Part shown: positions 10,222 through 20,548 of the stretch, in pieces
Numbering within the stretch: the first letter of the stretch is position 1
Layout: every line of letters begins with the position of its first letter
From: Petrolisthes cinctipes
Lineage: Eukaryota > Arthropoda > Malacostraca > Decapoda > Porcellanidae
DNA: 64,000 nt
Direction of reading: 5' to 3'
Assembly: GCA_033782935.1 (NCBI GenBank)
Contig: JAWQEG010001225.1
Span: 849,434-913,433, forward strand
The notes under the pieces: generated by a model
What the model was told of the DNA's origin: nothing
Seen by the model: only the letters and a program-made list of their open reading frames with translations
Databases searched by the model: none
Position numbers and translations under genes: made by a program

Positions 10222-13200
10222 CCCGTCCGAGGTCACCGAGGCCGTATGTGTGACACGGCGCTCGTCTGGGTAGCCAGGGTCAGCTTGTTGACCCCTCACC
10301 CCTCATCTACCTTCATCTACCAAGTGCCACACATTAAGAAGAATACTAAACTATCAAAACGAGGCCCAACAATCTGTCAACCAACCAACACACTGGCTTG
10401 AAGATAATCCGTTAGCACTAAACTCTCTCAAACGAGGAGCTGGCTACTCACCACCTGCCGTAATAGGTCACCTGAAAGCTATTGGTCTATTTCACAATAG
10501 AAGTCGCAAACAGGGGAAAAACCGACAGAATAAGATTCGTGTAATCAGCAGTACAAAAAAGAGGAAAATGCGTAGTGTGGTGAAACCGTACAAAGTGATA
10601 GAAGTTCCCCGCCTCTGGTATGACCTCCCCTCTGTGTTCCTATCGAACGTGACCTTACTATGTAACAAATTTGACGAACTGGTGAATACAGAGAACACGT
10701 TCAGTGCTGATATAGTTTGTGTTACGGAAGCCTGGTAAGTTATACCAGAGTTGTGTGCCATTGAAAATTACGACCTATTCCACTGTCTTAGAACCCCAAA
10801 ACGAGGAGGTGGACTTGTGATGTTTACACACACAAAGTACAAAGCCGAGCGCCTGAACATTAAAACCCCCAGGGAACTTGAGGTCATGTGGGTAAAATTA
10901 ACACTGCCATGTCACTCTCGCCACACTGCCTCCATCATTTGTGGTTTGGTGTATCACCCCACACGTGCACCCACCCATGCCCTACTCGTTGACCACATCA
11001 TCGACACCTGTGACACGCTATAGGCAAGATATTAATCTTCTAAAATGGTTATATGTGGTGACTTCAACCAACTAGATACAAAAGGAATAGAAGCCCAACT
11101 GATCATCACCCAGATTGTCAACTTTCCCACCCACGAACAAAACACCCTAGACCTCATTATCACTGACCTGGCAGACCAGTAACTACCACCTCAACAACTG
11201 CCACCCGTGGGAAGAAGCAACCATCTCTCCATGTTTTGGGCCCCTGCCACTACCACCTCCCACCACCAAGATGACCATACCACCAAGATATGCAACCCTA
11301 CACCTGACTCTGCTATCAGACAGTGTGGACAGTGGCTGATACAGTACCTGTGGACTGAGGTACTAACTGTTAGTGACGTTGACAGGAAGTGGGAGAATTA
11401 CCAAACTACTATCACTCAGGCCTACTACCACTTCTTTCCTACCATGGATAACACCACCGATTAAGAGGCTGATGGAGCAGCGCAACAAGGCGTTCTATAA
11501 TGACAGGAGGAGGTATAACACAAGCTGCACAACAACGTCATCACAGAAATTAAAGCTGCCAAGGTGTACTACCCAACAAAAATTCACCACCTTAAACAAA
11601 CCAACATCAATCAGTAGTACAACAAACTAAAGGACCTGTGTGGGATGGTGAAAAAGTCACCTTCTATTCCCTGTGTTGACGGACATACCAGCCAGGAAGT
11701 AGCTAATCTTATCAATGACCATTTTGCCAGGATCTGTCAAACCCTGCCCAGACTGGACTCAGCCCAATTACCAGCTTACCTACCCTCCATCCCTCCCCCA
11801 CACATTAATGAGCACGAGGTCTACTATAAGCTCTTAATTAAGCTATAAGCTCAAACGCTCCACTACCCATATTGACCTTCCCGTGAGCTTGCTGTTGAGC
11901 TTGCAAAACCCATTTGTTCAATAATTAATGCATCACTTAGTTAGAGTAAATGCCCACAGGATTGGAAGACAGCTTCCGTTACTCCAATACCAAAAGTTTC
12001 AAAACCCCAGTCACTTGATCAATTAAGACCCATTACCATAACCCCCCTCCCGAGCCTGTTATGTGAAAGCTTTGTGTTCGACTGAGTTTCAGCCAACATC
12101 TCAAATGCAATTGACCCCCAACAATTTTGAAATATGAAGTCATCATCAACCACCCATTGTTTCATAAGCCTGCTACACTTTATATACAGTAACCTGAAAA
12201 AAAGAAAGACCTCAGTTGCCCTTACATTCATAGATTTCAGAAAGGCTATTGATATAGTAGACCATATTGTAGTACTATGGAAAGCTCTTGATATGGGAGT
12301 GGAGCCCAGTCTAGTGGCATGGCTGGCAAACTTCCTGTGTGACAGTCGTCAGGCAGTGCGTCACCAGGGTGCAGTATCTATACACTAACATCTCCCGTGT
12401 GGTGTGCCCCAGGGGACCAAGATGGGACCCCTGTGCTTCCTCATCCTAATCAATGACACCTTAACTGACACAATTTTTCACTGGAAATATGTGGATGACT
12501 CAACCGTTGGGACAGTCATCAATAACTTGTCTCCTGAGTACCACCTCCTGCAACAACACCTCACCAACCTCCAGACGTGGACCAACAATAACAACGTCTC
12601 CATCAACCAAGGCAAGACAGTAGTGATGCAGTTTCATACGGCTACCACACCACCACCACCACCAGTGATAACACTAGGATAGCAACAACTACAAATAGTG
12701 GACACCACCAAGCTATTAGGTGTCATGCTGGATGACAAACTGAACTCGAAAAGTCATATCAGCACCATCATCCAGTCAGCCACATACCGCCTGTATATAC
12801 TAAGACGACTCAAGTCCCTAGGCACACCCCAAAAGGAGCTGGTAGGAATCCACCACACCTTCATCATCCCCAAGCTGACATACGCCTCCCCTGCCAGACA
12901 CAGAGGCAGCAGCTGGAGGGGGTACAAAAGAGGGCATGTCATATCATTCTGGGTACGGCATACACCACCTACCAACAAGCCCTGGATACCCTCAGAATAC
13001 CATATCTTGTCACCAGACACCAGCAGCTCCTCTGTGACTTCAGTAAACAGTTGCTAATCCACCCACGCCATAGAGACCTCCTCCCACCCACCATTCCCAA
13101 AACCCGACACATCCGTCACTACAACCTACTCAAACCCATCAGAGCTAGGACAGACAGATACAAAAATAGTCCCATCCCCACAATAGTCTCTCTAATAAAC

Positions 13201-13427
13201 CAAAAGCACATGTAAATATTTGTACTATGTCCATGTGTGAGTGAACATGCGTGATTGTAATTGTGTACGTCTGTGTGTTGGTTTGGTATTTGTTTATGTC
13301 TGTTCATTTATATGTATCTATAAAGTATAACCTATTTGCATCACCATTTTACAATGTATATTTTCAGCCCTTGGCTGCCTGTACCAAATAAACATTTTAT
13401 TATTATTAATATTATTATTATTATTAT
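10222..13427 (+). mobile_element. LINE-2, copy A
   Basis: A 3.2-kb non-LTR element of a different family from LINE-1a. It starts CCCGTCCGAGGTCACC, contains endonuclease and RT domains, and ends with AATAAA (13,387-13,392) and an (ATT)n tail rather than poly(A). It is flanked on both sides by the same 43-bp minisatellite, so it inserted into that array. The duplicate at 42,436-45,641 is nearly identical. No separate ORF1 could be supported; 10,320-10,560 is non-coding as far as I can see. Confidence 0.8.
10568..13215 (+). pseudogene. LINE-2 ORF2 remnant: endonuclease and reverse transcriptase, copy A
   Basis: From ATG at 10,568: NVTLLCNKFDEL and ADIVCVTEAW (endonuclease start), GGGLVMFT, MWVKLTL, VYHPTR, VICGDFNQLD, TLDLIITDLADQ and PPVGRSNHL (endonuclease end, Asn in place of the usual Asp-His pair's Asp). 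Then a linker, RT blocks TFIDFRKAIDIVDH, GVPQGTKMGPLCFLILIND, the catalytic YVDDST near 12,490, and LLGVMLDDKL; the C-terminal part RHLLP-like PRHRDLLPPTIPK and TDRYK ends at 13,215. Stops occur after TEAW, DTL, LADQ and elsewhere; frameshifts lie at 11,460-11,520 and about 12,910. Dead copy. The domain text resembles LINE proteins widespread in decapod genomes. Confidence 0.8.
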
Positions 13428-13434
13428 ACCAAAA

Positions 13435-13725
13435 TATTATACACATATATGTATTAACACATACACACACACACATACCTAATAGAATACACACACATAT
13501 GTATTAACACACATACTCATACATACACACACGTATGTATTAATACACATACTCATACATACACACACATATGTATTAACACACACGCATACACACACGT
13601 ATGTATTAACACACATACATACACATACCCTAATAGCATACACACGTATGTATTAACACATATACACACACATACCCTAATAGTATACACACATATGTAT
13701 TAACACACACACATATACACACACA
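13435..13725. repeat. 43-bp minisatellite right of LINE-2, copy A
   Basis: Degenerate units around TACACACATATGTATTAACACA with CA-rich linkers, continuing the array that LINE-2 interrupts. Units are more diverged than those on the left. Confidence 0.85.
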
Positions 13726-13844
13726 GAATGGTAACAGTAGTAATAACTCAACCTTTACTTATCATGGTGTGAACACTTTTACTAAGTTGTATAGATTAGT
13801 GAACAGGAAGTTGATGTTGTTGTTTCATTAGAGAGAGAGAGTTG

Positions 13845-14300
13845 TGTGTGTTGGCATGGGTGTGTGTGCCTGTGTGTGTACATCTGTGTGCCTGTGTGTG
13901 TACATCTGTGTGCCTGTGTGTGTACATCTATGTGCCTGTGTGTGTACATCTGTGTGCCTGTGTGTGTACATCTGTGTGCCTGTGTGTGTACATCTGTGTG
14001 CTTGTGTGTGTACATCTGTGTGTGTACATCTGTGTGCCTGTGTGTGTACATCTGTGTGCCTGTGTGTGTACATCTGTGTGCGTGTGTACATCTGTGTGCC
14101 TGTGTGTGTACATCTGTGTTCCTGTGTGTGTACATCTGTGTGCGTGTGTACATCTGTGTGCCTGTGTGTGTACATCTGTGTGCCTGCGTGTGTACATATG
14201 TGTGCATGTGTGTGTGCGTGCCTGTGAGTGTACGTGCGTGTGTGTACGTGTGTGCCTGTGCGTGCATGCATGCGTGTGTGTTCGTGCATGCGTGCACGTG
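13845..14300. repeat. 22-bp GT-rich minisatellite, copy A
   Basis: Unit TGTGTGCCTGTGTGTGTACATC, about 17 to 18 copies, with occasional shorter variants. It generates long Val-Cys and Thr-His ORFs in several frames that have no coding support. Copy B has only about seven units. A run of 12-13 G residues follows near 14,306. Confidence 0.9.
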
Positions 14301-14555
14301 TTTGTGGGGGGGGGGGGAGCTGATCAAGGCGGTAGAATAATATGTATATGGATAATTAACATTAATCACTGGTTCTGATCTGTGATCACAATATAATTAA
14401 TAAGTAATTATTGTATTAGTCGTTGGTGAATCTGACATTACATGATAACATTAATATTAATATATTAATATACACCTTTATATGTAGAGTGCTCAGGGAC
14501 ATCTGAAACACAGTACATGTTTCCAATATTAATATACACCTTTATATGTATAGTG

Positions 14556-15216
14556 CTAACCTAACCTAACCTAACCTTTATATGTATAGTGCTAACCTAA
14601 CCTAACCTAACCTTTATATGTATAGTGCTAACCTAACCTAACCTAACCTTTATATGTATAGTGCTAACCTAACCTAACCTTTATATGTATAGTGCTAACC
14701 TAACCTAACCTAACCTTTATATGTATAGTGCTAACCTAACCTAACCTAACCTTTATATGTATAGTGCTAACCTAACCTTACCTTTGTATGTATAGTGCTA
14801 ACCTAACCTAACCTTTATATGTATAGTGCTAACCTAACCTAACCTAACCTTTATATGTATAGTGCTAACCTAACCTAACCTTTATATGTATAGTGCTAAC
14901 CTAACCTAACCTAACCTTTATATGTATTGTGCTAACCTAACCTAACCTAACCTAACCTTTATATATACAGTCCTAACCTAACCTAACCTAACCTTTATAT
15001 ATACAGTCCTAACCTAACCTAACCAAACCTTTATATATACAGTCCTAACCTAACCTAACCTAACCTAACCTTTATATATACAGTCCTAACCTAACCTAAC
15101 CTAACCTATCCTATATATGTAGTCCTAACCTAACCTAACCTAACCTAACTTTTATATATACAGTCCTAACCTAACCTAACCTAGCCTAACCTAACCTTTA
15201 TATGTACGTACAGTCC
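14556..15216. repeat. TTAGG-derived satellite, copy A
   Basis: Blocks of two to five CCTAA units (TTAGG on the minus strand) alternate with a spacer, mostly CTTTATATGTATAGTG and in the right half CTTTATATATACAGTC, giving repeats of about 30-45 bp over 660 bp. The two spacer subtypes are arranged in a left and a right half. The array is bracketed by related flanks ending in GACATCTGAAACA at about 14,495 and 15,230. Confidence 0.95.
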
Positions 15217-15511
15217 TCAGGGTCTGGTTGGACATCTGAAACAAAGGGTGAAGTTCCACTAGACCGGTCCATCTGTGGCCTGGTGGTCACAAAGGAAAGG
15301 TAAGTAACACACACAGACAACACATTGACCTATTTACTGGTCCAAGTGTTCTTATCCCTACCCATTATCACTTTCAACACACACACACACACAGACACAC
15401 ACAGATAATAATCTATATCTATAAAAGAGAGGCGTCTGTCTGTGTGTGTCTGTCTGTGTGTGTTTGTCTGTGTGAACTTTTCTCCCAAAACAAAGAAATA
15501 GACGAAACAAA

Positions 15512-15512
<1 letters not shown>

Positions 15513-15606
<94 letters not shown>
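15513..15606. repeat. (TA)n microsatellite in the Helitron, copy A
   Basis: About 47 TA dinucleotides close to the Helitron 5' end; about 71 in copy B (47,291-47,433). Such tracts are prone to slippage and to sequencing error. Confidence 0.95.
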
Positions 15607-15608
<2 letters not shown>

Positions 15609-17201
15609 TATCTTAAACGGGGGCATGACTCAGGGAAGGTTTAAGGTACAGTAGGCTCTACTTCCGCGTTTATCATTTACCACTACCAATGTTGAGCCAC
15701 CCAGAAATTTGAGTCCCCAACCACGTGTGATCCTGATACGAACCACTCACTACAGAGTGAGATGGAAAGAAGGGTGCGGTAAAGGAAAGTGTGTCTCATA
15801 AGGTGTGTGCATGAATTTAACACTGTTCTCTCGGACACTTGTGATGGTTCTCCAACGCCTGATTGTCTGGCCTAGACATTACTATCTAATGACTCCATCT
15901 GATTAATATAATATCCTACCGTATTCCATGCATTGTAATTATATACAAAACATTACTATCTAATGACTCCATCTGATTAATATAATATCCTACCATATTC
16001 CATGCATTGTAATTATATACAAAACATCACATTATTTATTTTCAGGTCCTGTTTGCATAATTGAACTAATCATTTTTGGCCACACAAAATTATATTAGAG
16101 GAATGAGAAGGAGAATGTGGTGGGGAAATGGATTAGTAGAGTGAGTACTGGAAATGGGTAAAGGAGAAGGCTAATGGAAAGAGGATGTGGGTGAGGTGTG
16201 GGACAGGGTGTGGAGAAGTGACAGAGTGATCATTGGGTAGTAAAGTCACCCTCCACTACAAAACAGTATCCTTTGGTAACCAGTAACACAAAGTCATTAA
16301 TCAGAAAATGTCTTGACTGAGGTCAAGTAACAAAATTGGCTGACTTGTAATATATTGCAACAATGAATAGATGGTGGAAGGTTTCATTGCATAACATGGT
16401 AATATATTAACAATTTTAGGATTCCTTTAAAGGTTTGGCCCCATTGTGGACTCAAGCTATTCCTTAGAAATTCTTTAACTGTCCCTTTTTCCTTCTGTTT
16501 CCTTCTGGTTACTGTTTATCTTCTTTATTATTATTTTTTTTTTTTGTGCTATTGTCATCTAGGACCAGCATGGCCTTCTTTCTTTCTCTTCATTCACTTC
16601 AAGATGCTTAAACTCATTCATTATAATTGGATTATATTGAGCACATGCATATCATACGTAGACATGAACGTCACTCTTTTATCTTCCATTATTCGGAGAT
16701 ACTTACTATGTAGCTATACGAAGGAAGAGAGCCGGAGGAATGTGTTTTCAGCTTGTATAACCTTTTGTGAACTCCTCACGAGGCAATGTTGACAAAGTAT
16801 ATACTGGTAATAATTCATTATACAAACTTTTTAAAGAACTTTCATTACCACCAGGTTATTCTTCCTTGCGATGCTACAATTGTCTACCATGACGAAGTTA
16901 AACTCATAGCGACAACAAAATAATAATCATGAAGTGAGTGGTGCACGAACACAATCTTTAAGGGTTATGGATGTTTTGGTATTGATTATTCCACCTTTTC
17001 TTTATTAGTAACTGGCAGGATAAAAATGACTTACTACATGACTCATATATATATGTTTAATAAACAATTGCTGGCATGTAAATTATACTGTGACATAAAT
17101 TCTATATTAATTTTGTATAATACAGCAAATAACACTACTCGATCACTGTTGATGCTTTAGCATTTCAACTTAACCTCTGTTTCCATTTCACTCTGTAATG
17201 A

Positions 17202-17546
17202 TTGGTTCGCCTCATGATCACACGTGGTTCGGGATTCAAGATTCTAGGTGGTTCAACATTGCCAACGCTAAGTTATATACGGTACGTGGAAGTGAAGCCA
17301 ACTGTACATGAAAACTCCACATTTCGAAGATTACAATATCCTCTGAAGCTGTCATATGGAATGACTATTAATAAGAGCCAAGGTCAAACCATGATATCTA
17401 TAGGGCTTGATCTCTTTGAAAATCCAGCCTTCACACATGGGCATCTCTATGTTGCACTTTTACGTGTTGGAAATGCAGAGAACATCTATATATTGACTCT
17501 AAACCAGAAGACAAAAAAAATTGTGTACACTGAAGTTTTGCAATGA
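17202..17546 (+). pseudogene. Pif1-type helicase C-terminal fragment of the Helitron, copy A
   Basis: 114 residues with the conserved C-terminal SF1B pattern: YPLKLSYGMTINKSQGQT (helicase motif V region, residues about 47-64) and FENPAFTHGHLYVALLRV (motif VI region). In Helitrons this helicase follows the Rep nuclease and unwinds DNA during rolling-circle transposition. All upstream helicase motifs (Walker A and B) and Rep are missing. His replaces Gln in HGHLYVAL, whereas copy B keeps HGQLYVAL. Confidence 0.75.
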
Positions 17547-17780
17547 GAGTTTGACCACAACACAGAAAAGTTTATGCTGTTTATGTTATATACAGGTTTT
17601 TTCAGTACATTCTTTACCGCCGCACTACGACATCAGTTTAAAAATTGTTTTTATAAGCTGATGTCGTAGTGCGGTTTAGAGTCAATATATAGATGTTCTC
17701 TGCATTTCCAACACGTAAAAGTGCAACATAGAGATGCCCATGTGCGAAGGCTGGATTTTCAGAGAGATCAAGGCCTATAG
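17398..17780. repeat. 108-bp inverted repeat around a 17-bp perfect hairpin, copy A
   Basis: Arm 17,398-17,505 lies within the helicase fragment; arm 17,673-17,780 is its reverse complement with only a few mismatches. Inside is a second stem, CCGCACTACGACATCAG (17,620-17,636) and CTGATGTCGTAGTGCGG (17,658-17,674). The duplicate structure is at 49,147-49,530. See the finding on paired substitutions. Confidence 0.95.
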
Positions 17781-18433
17781 AAAGGCCTTAAGAAAATAAA
17801 GAAAACGCGGCGGATAAACGATTGAGCAAAAAACCTTGTACAGTTGCGGTCAATAATAATCATCCATCATGGGTATCTCAAACAATTTATTGTCTAATGT
17901 TTTTAAGTTCACATATGATGTTATTTTTTTTAAGTAGTGTGTAGCTGCTTGTATTAAATTAAAAGATAGTAGTTAACATATTTATTGGAAAGATTATCAT
18001 CTAAGGAACAGAGGGAAGCTGTCAAACTCTTGTGTGAGTTACCCCTATATGGATGATTATATATGGCTGCGACTCTATGTAAACCATGCTGAAAAACAAA
18101 AATAAAAAAATTAATTGTTGTTACTCCTCCTTCTGGCACCGTACCTAACCACTTCAAGTTTGGTTGGACCAGCGAAGCGGGCCGACTACAGCTAGTTTGA
18201 AATAATATAAGGTAAGTCATATTACGAGCCTGTGAAACTTATATCTCCATACTGTATTTATGACTTGGCAGATGTGACGAATTGACTTTTGCCTCTGACT
18301 GTACAAGTTTGTTCACTGCACTGATTCCACTGTTATAGTGTGGAAAGGGCAACTATGAACTTTCCTGCTATTTGTTCGGGTTTGAGAAAGTGGTTTGGTT
18401 TATTATATTTCATATTCCCATTGGTATAGATTA

Positions 18434-18582
18434 AGGGACCCTGTTATGTAGTCAGAAAATTGGAGATAGATGAGTCCTTCAAATGTTGCCACCAAACACT
18501 ATCTAGTTAAAGGATCTTGTTTCGTGGCATAGGCAGGAGGAATCAAGAGCCACCAGATCTCAAACACGATTACAGGGTCCCT
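18434..18582. mobile_element. 149-bp MITE, Harbinger-like, copy A
   Basis: Terminal inverted repeats AGGGACCCTGT / ACAGGGTCCCT bound 149 bp, with TTA directly on both sides (18,431-18,433 and 18,583-18,585). A three-base TWA target duplication with TIRs starting AGGG fits PIF/Harbinger-type MITEs. No ORF. Copy B is at 50,184-50,332 with the same length. Confidence 0.6.
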
Positions 18583-18817
18583 TTATATACGAGTGCTATC
18601 TTGGTATTAAATGTATGACAGAGAACAGCATCCTGGTGAATACAAAGGAATACAAAGGAAGTACAGGCAATAAGAGGTCCATAGTGACCTTTTACTAGGT
18701 TACCTGTTTAACTATGCTAATCTAGACTACGTGTTGAAGGAAAGGATAGCAAAGGACAAGGCTCCTCCCCACCCACCACTCCCACCGGATATCCCGGTTG
18801 TGGTGGGTCTCTCTCCT

Positions 18818-19019
18818 ATGTATGTATGTATATGTGTATGTGTGTATGTATATGTGTATATATGCATGTATGTGTGTATATGTATGTATGTATGTGTATA
18901 TATATTTATGTATGTGTATATATATAGTTATGTATGTGTGTAAGTATATATGTATGTATAGAGAAAGACGTGTATGTACTGTATATTTGTGTGTGTATAT
19001 ATGTATGTATGTATGTATG
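18818..19019. repeat. TATG/TGTA microsatellite, copy A/B junction side
   Basis: Degenerate (TATG)n and TGTGTATA tract directly before the 5' UTR-like GT-rich start of LINE-1a copy B. The equivalent is at 50,569-50,777. Confidence 0.85.
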
Positions 19020-19308
19020 AAGGCTTTGTATGAGTCTCGCTCCAACATTGGTGGAGTGTGGACATTCTCTTGGCGCTCTGCCTGCATTGTTGTTTGTGTT
19101 GTTGTTGCGTTCTTGTTTGTGTGTTGTTGTTTGTGTTGTTTGTACATTCTTGTTTGTGTGTTGCAATTTCTGTGGTGTTGCTGGTGTTTTGTCCGTTGTG
19201 GTTGTGTATTGTTTTGTTGTGATTCTCTGTGTGTAGGTGTGTGTGTGATTGAGTGTATAGTTGTTGGTGTGCAGTTGTTTGCTTCCCATGTAGGCCTTGC
19301 CTGGCCTG

Positions 19309-20548
19309 ATGGAGAGCGAGGATTCCTGCTTGGAGGCCGACTTGGTAATGATGGAGGACGGCGAGGCTCCAGTTGCAGATCACTGGCCTGAGAGGCCTTC
19401 ACGCAACCCTCCCCACCTCTCCGCGTCCAATTTCTCGCAGGATTCCGATGGTGTGGCCTGTTTGCCTCCGGCTGCCAAGACGGCGAAGGGTGCTCCAGCT
19501 GTACACAACGTACCTTCTCTGCCTCACCCTGGCGCTTCATCCTTGTATACCCAATCCTTGCCCTCGTCCAAACTTTCTGCTTTTGCCCCGAGAAATACCT
19601 ATGTCAAGCTCTCCTTCCCTGGAAACCCATCTACGGACACAAAGCTGCATTGGTTGTCTGATGTCAACAGCGCATTCCAGTTGTAGCGTGAACTGGATGA
19701 AGTCAAGGTGGCTGCCATCACCTACTAGTTTTTCTACATCTCTAGGAAGCGTCAAAACATCATGGAGAGAGTCAATTATGGTGAATTTTTGTCTCTGCCC
19801 CTCATTCTTTAAGACTCACCCGAATGGCTCACCTCCAATTGAGATTTCCTTTGATTTCCTCCCCTGTCTTCCACTGTGTGAGGTGCGGAAACTTCATAAT
19901 GACCAGCCTTGGTGCTACAGGTGCTGGGGAGTTGGGCATATCTCCTAGTACTGTTCTGCCAGGCCGAAGTGTGCATGGTGTACCGCTGACCATGATTCCA
20001 AGACGTGTCCTGTCACGGGTGAACCATCACGTCCTGTTGCCTCCACCTCTTAGCCTTCACCTCCTGAGGATACGTCTCGATGGAAGTGTCCACGATGCCT
20101 TCAGCCAGAGGTTAACGTCTGGCATGGATGTACTCGACGTCAAGCCCAGGCTCGTGCCTCTACTCTTGTGCCGCCTCCACCACCATCACCTCCCCAGTAT
20201 GCTCCTCCTACCAGCCCTGCCCCGCCTTCGGACCTGGCCCTCTGCAAGTCTGTCACTGCCCTCATGGTACGGTGTACGGCTCTCGAGAACTGCTTCTCCA
20301 CCCTTGAGGCCAGGATTAATGGGCTGGTTGCCATTTAGGCTGTGAATGACTCCAAACTCTCCACCTTGGTTGAGGCTCAGCAGGCCATCATCTACACTGT
20401 CACCACCATTACTGAAAGGATGGATACTGTTGCATCCCACCTTGAAATGCTTTACGAGTCAGTCCCTTCTCCTGGTCCATCTTCTTCTCCAGGTCGCTCA
20501 TCTGCCCCCACATCCTGGACTTCTACCTCCAAACACAGAGTTTGTTAG
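19309..20548 (+). pseudogene. LINE-1a ORF1 (gag-like, CCHC) remnant, copy B
   Basis: Starts MESEDSC at 19,309; an acidic/proline-rich N-terminal part, YVKLSFPGNPSTDTKLHWL, then after a frame change a nucleic-acid-binding region with two zinc knuckles: CYRCWGVGHIS-stop-YC (Cx2Cx4Hx4C, with TAG inside the loop) and CAWCTADHDSKTC (Cx2Cx3Hx4C) near 19,914-20,008. A proline-rich part and a helical C-terminal part (VEAQQAIIYTVTTITERM) follow, ending at 20,548. Paired knuckles are usual in ORF1 of I/Jockey-type elements, where the protein packages the RNA. At least five stops; copy C shares them. Confidence 0.7.

Larger units (their letters stand above)
15412..18195 (+). mobile_element. Helitron, copy A
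   Basis: The element starts TCTATATCTATAAAAGAGAG, a typical Helitron 5' end, preceded by A. It ends GACCAGCGAAGCGGGCCGAC-TACAGCTAG, a GC-rich near-palindrome about ten bases before CTAG, followed by T. TC...CTRR ends and insertion between A and T are the Helitron hallmarks, and no target duplication is expected. The interior carries a (TA)n tract, a 73-bp tandem duplication (15,876-16,023, single in copy B), a Pif1-type helicase remnant and an inverted repeat. The 2.78-kb size and lack of a Rep domain show it is non-autonomous or decayed. Confidence 0.75.

Noticed and set aside
13782..14378. Long Thr-His and Val-Cys ORFs on both strands
   Set aside because: Products of the 22-bp GT-rich minisatellite; open in five frames at once.
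14556..15216. A real chromosome end (telomere)
   Set aside because: CCTAA units are interrupted by spacers and the same unique sequence continues on both sides; it is interstitial.
16544..16792. 82-codon ORF inside the Helitron (and 48,353-48,541)
   Set aside because: No helicase, Rep or other motif; the start region is poly(T) and the frame is not equally open in copy B.
17954..18220. 88-codon minus-strand ORF at the Helitron 3' end
   Set aside because: It spans the Helitron terminus into flanking DNA; likely the non-coding Helitron 3' region.
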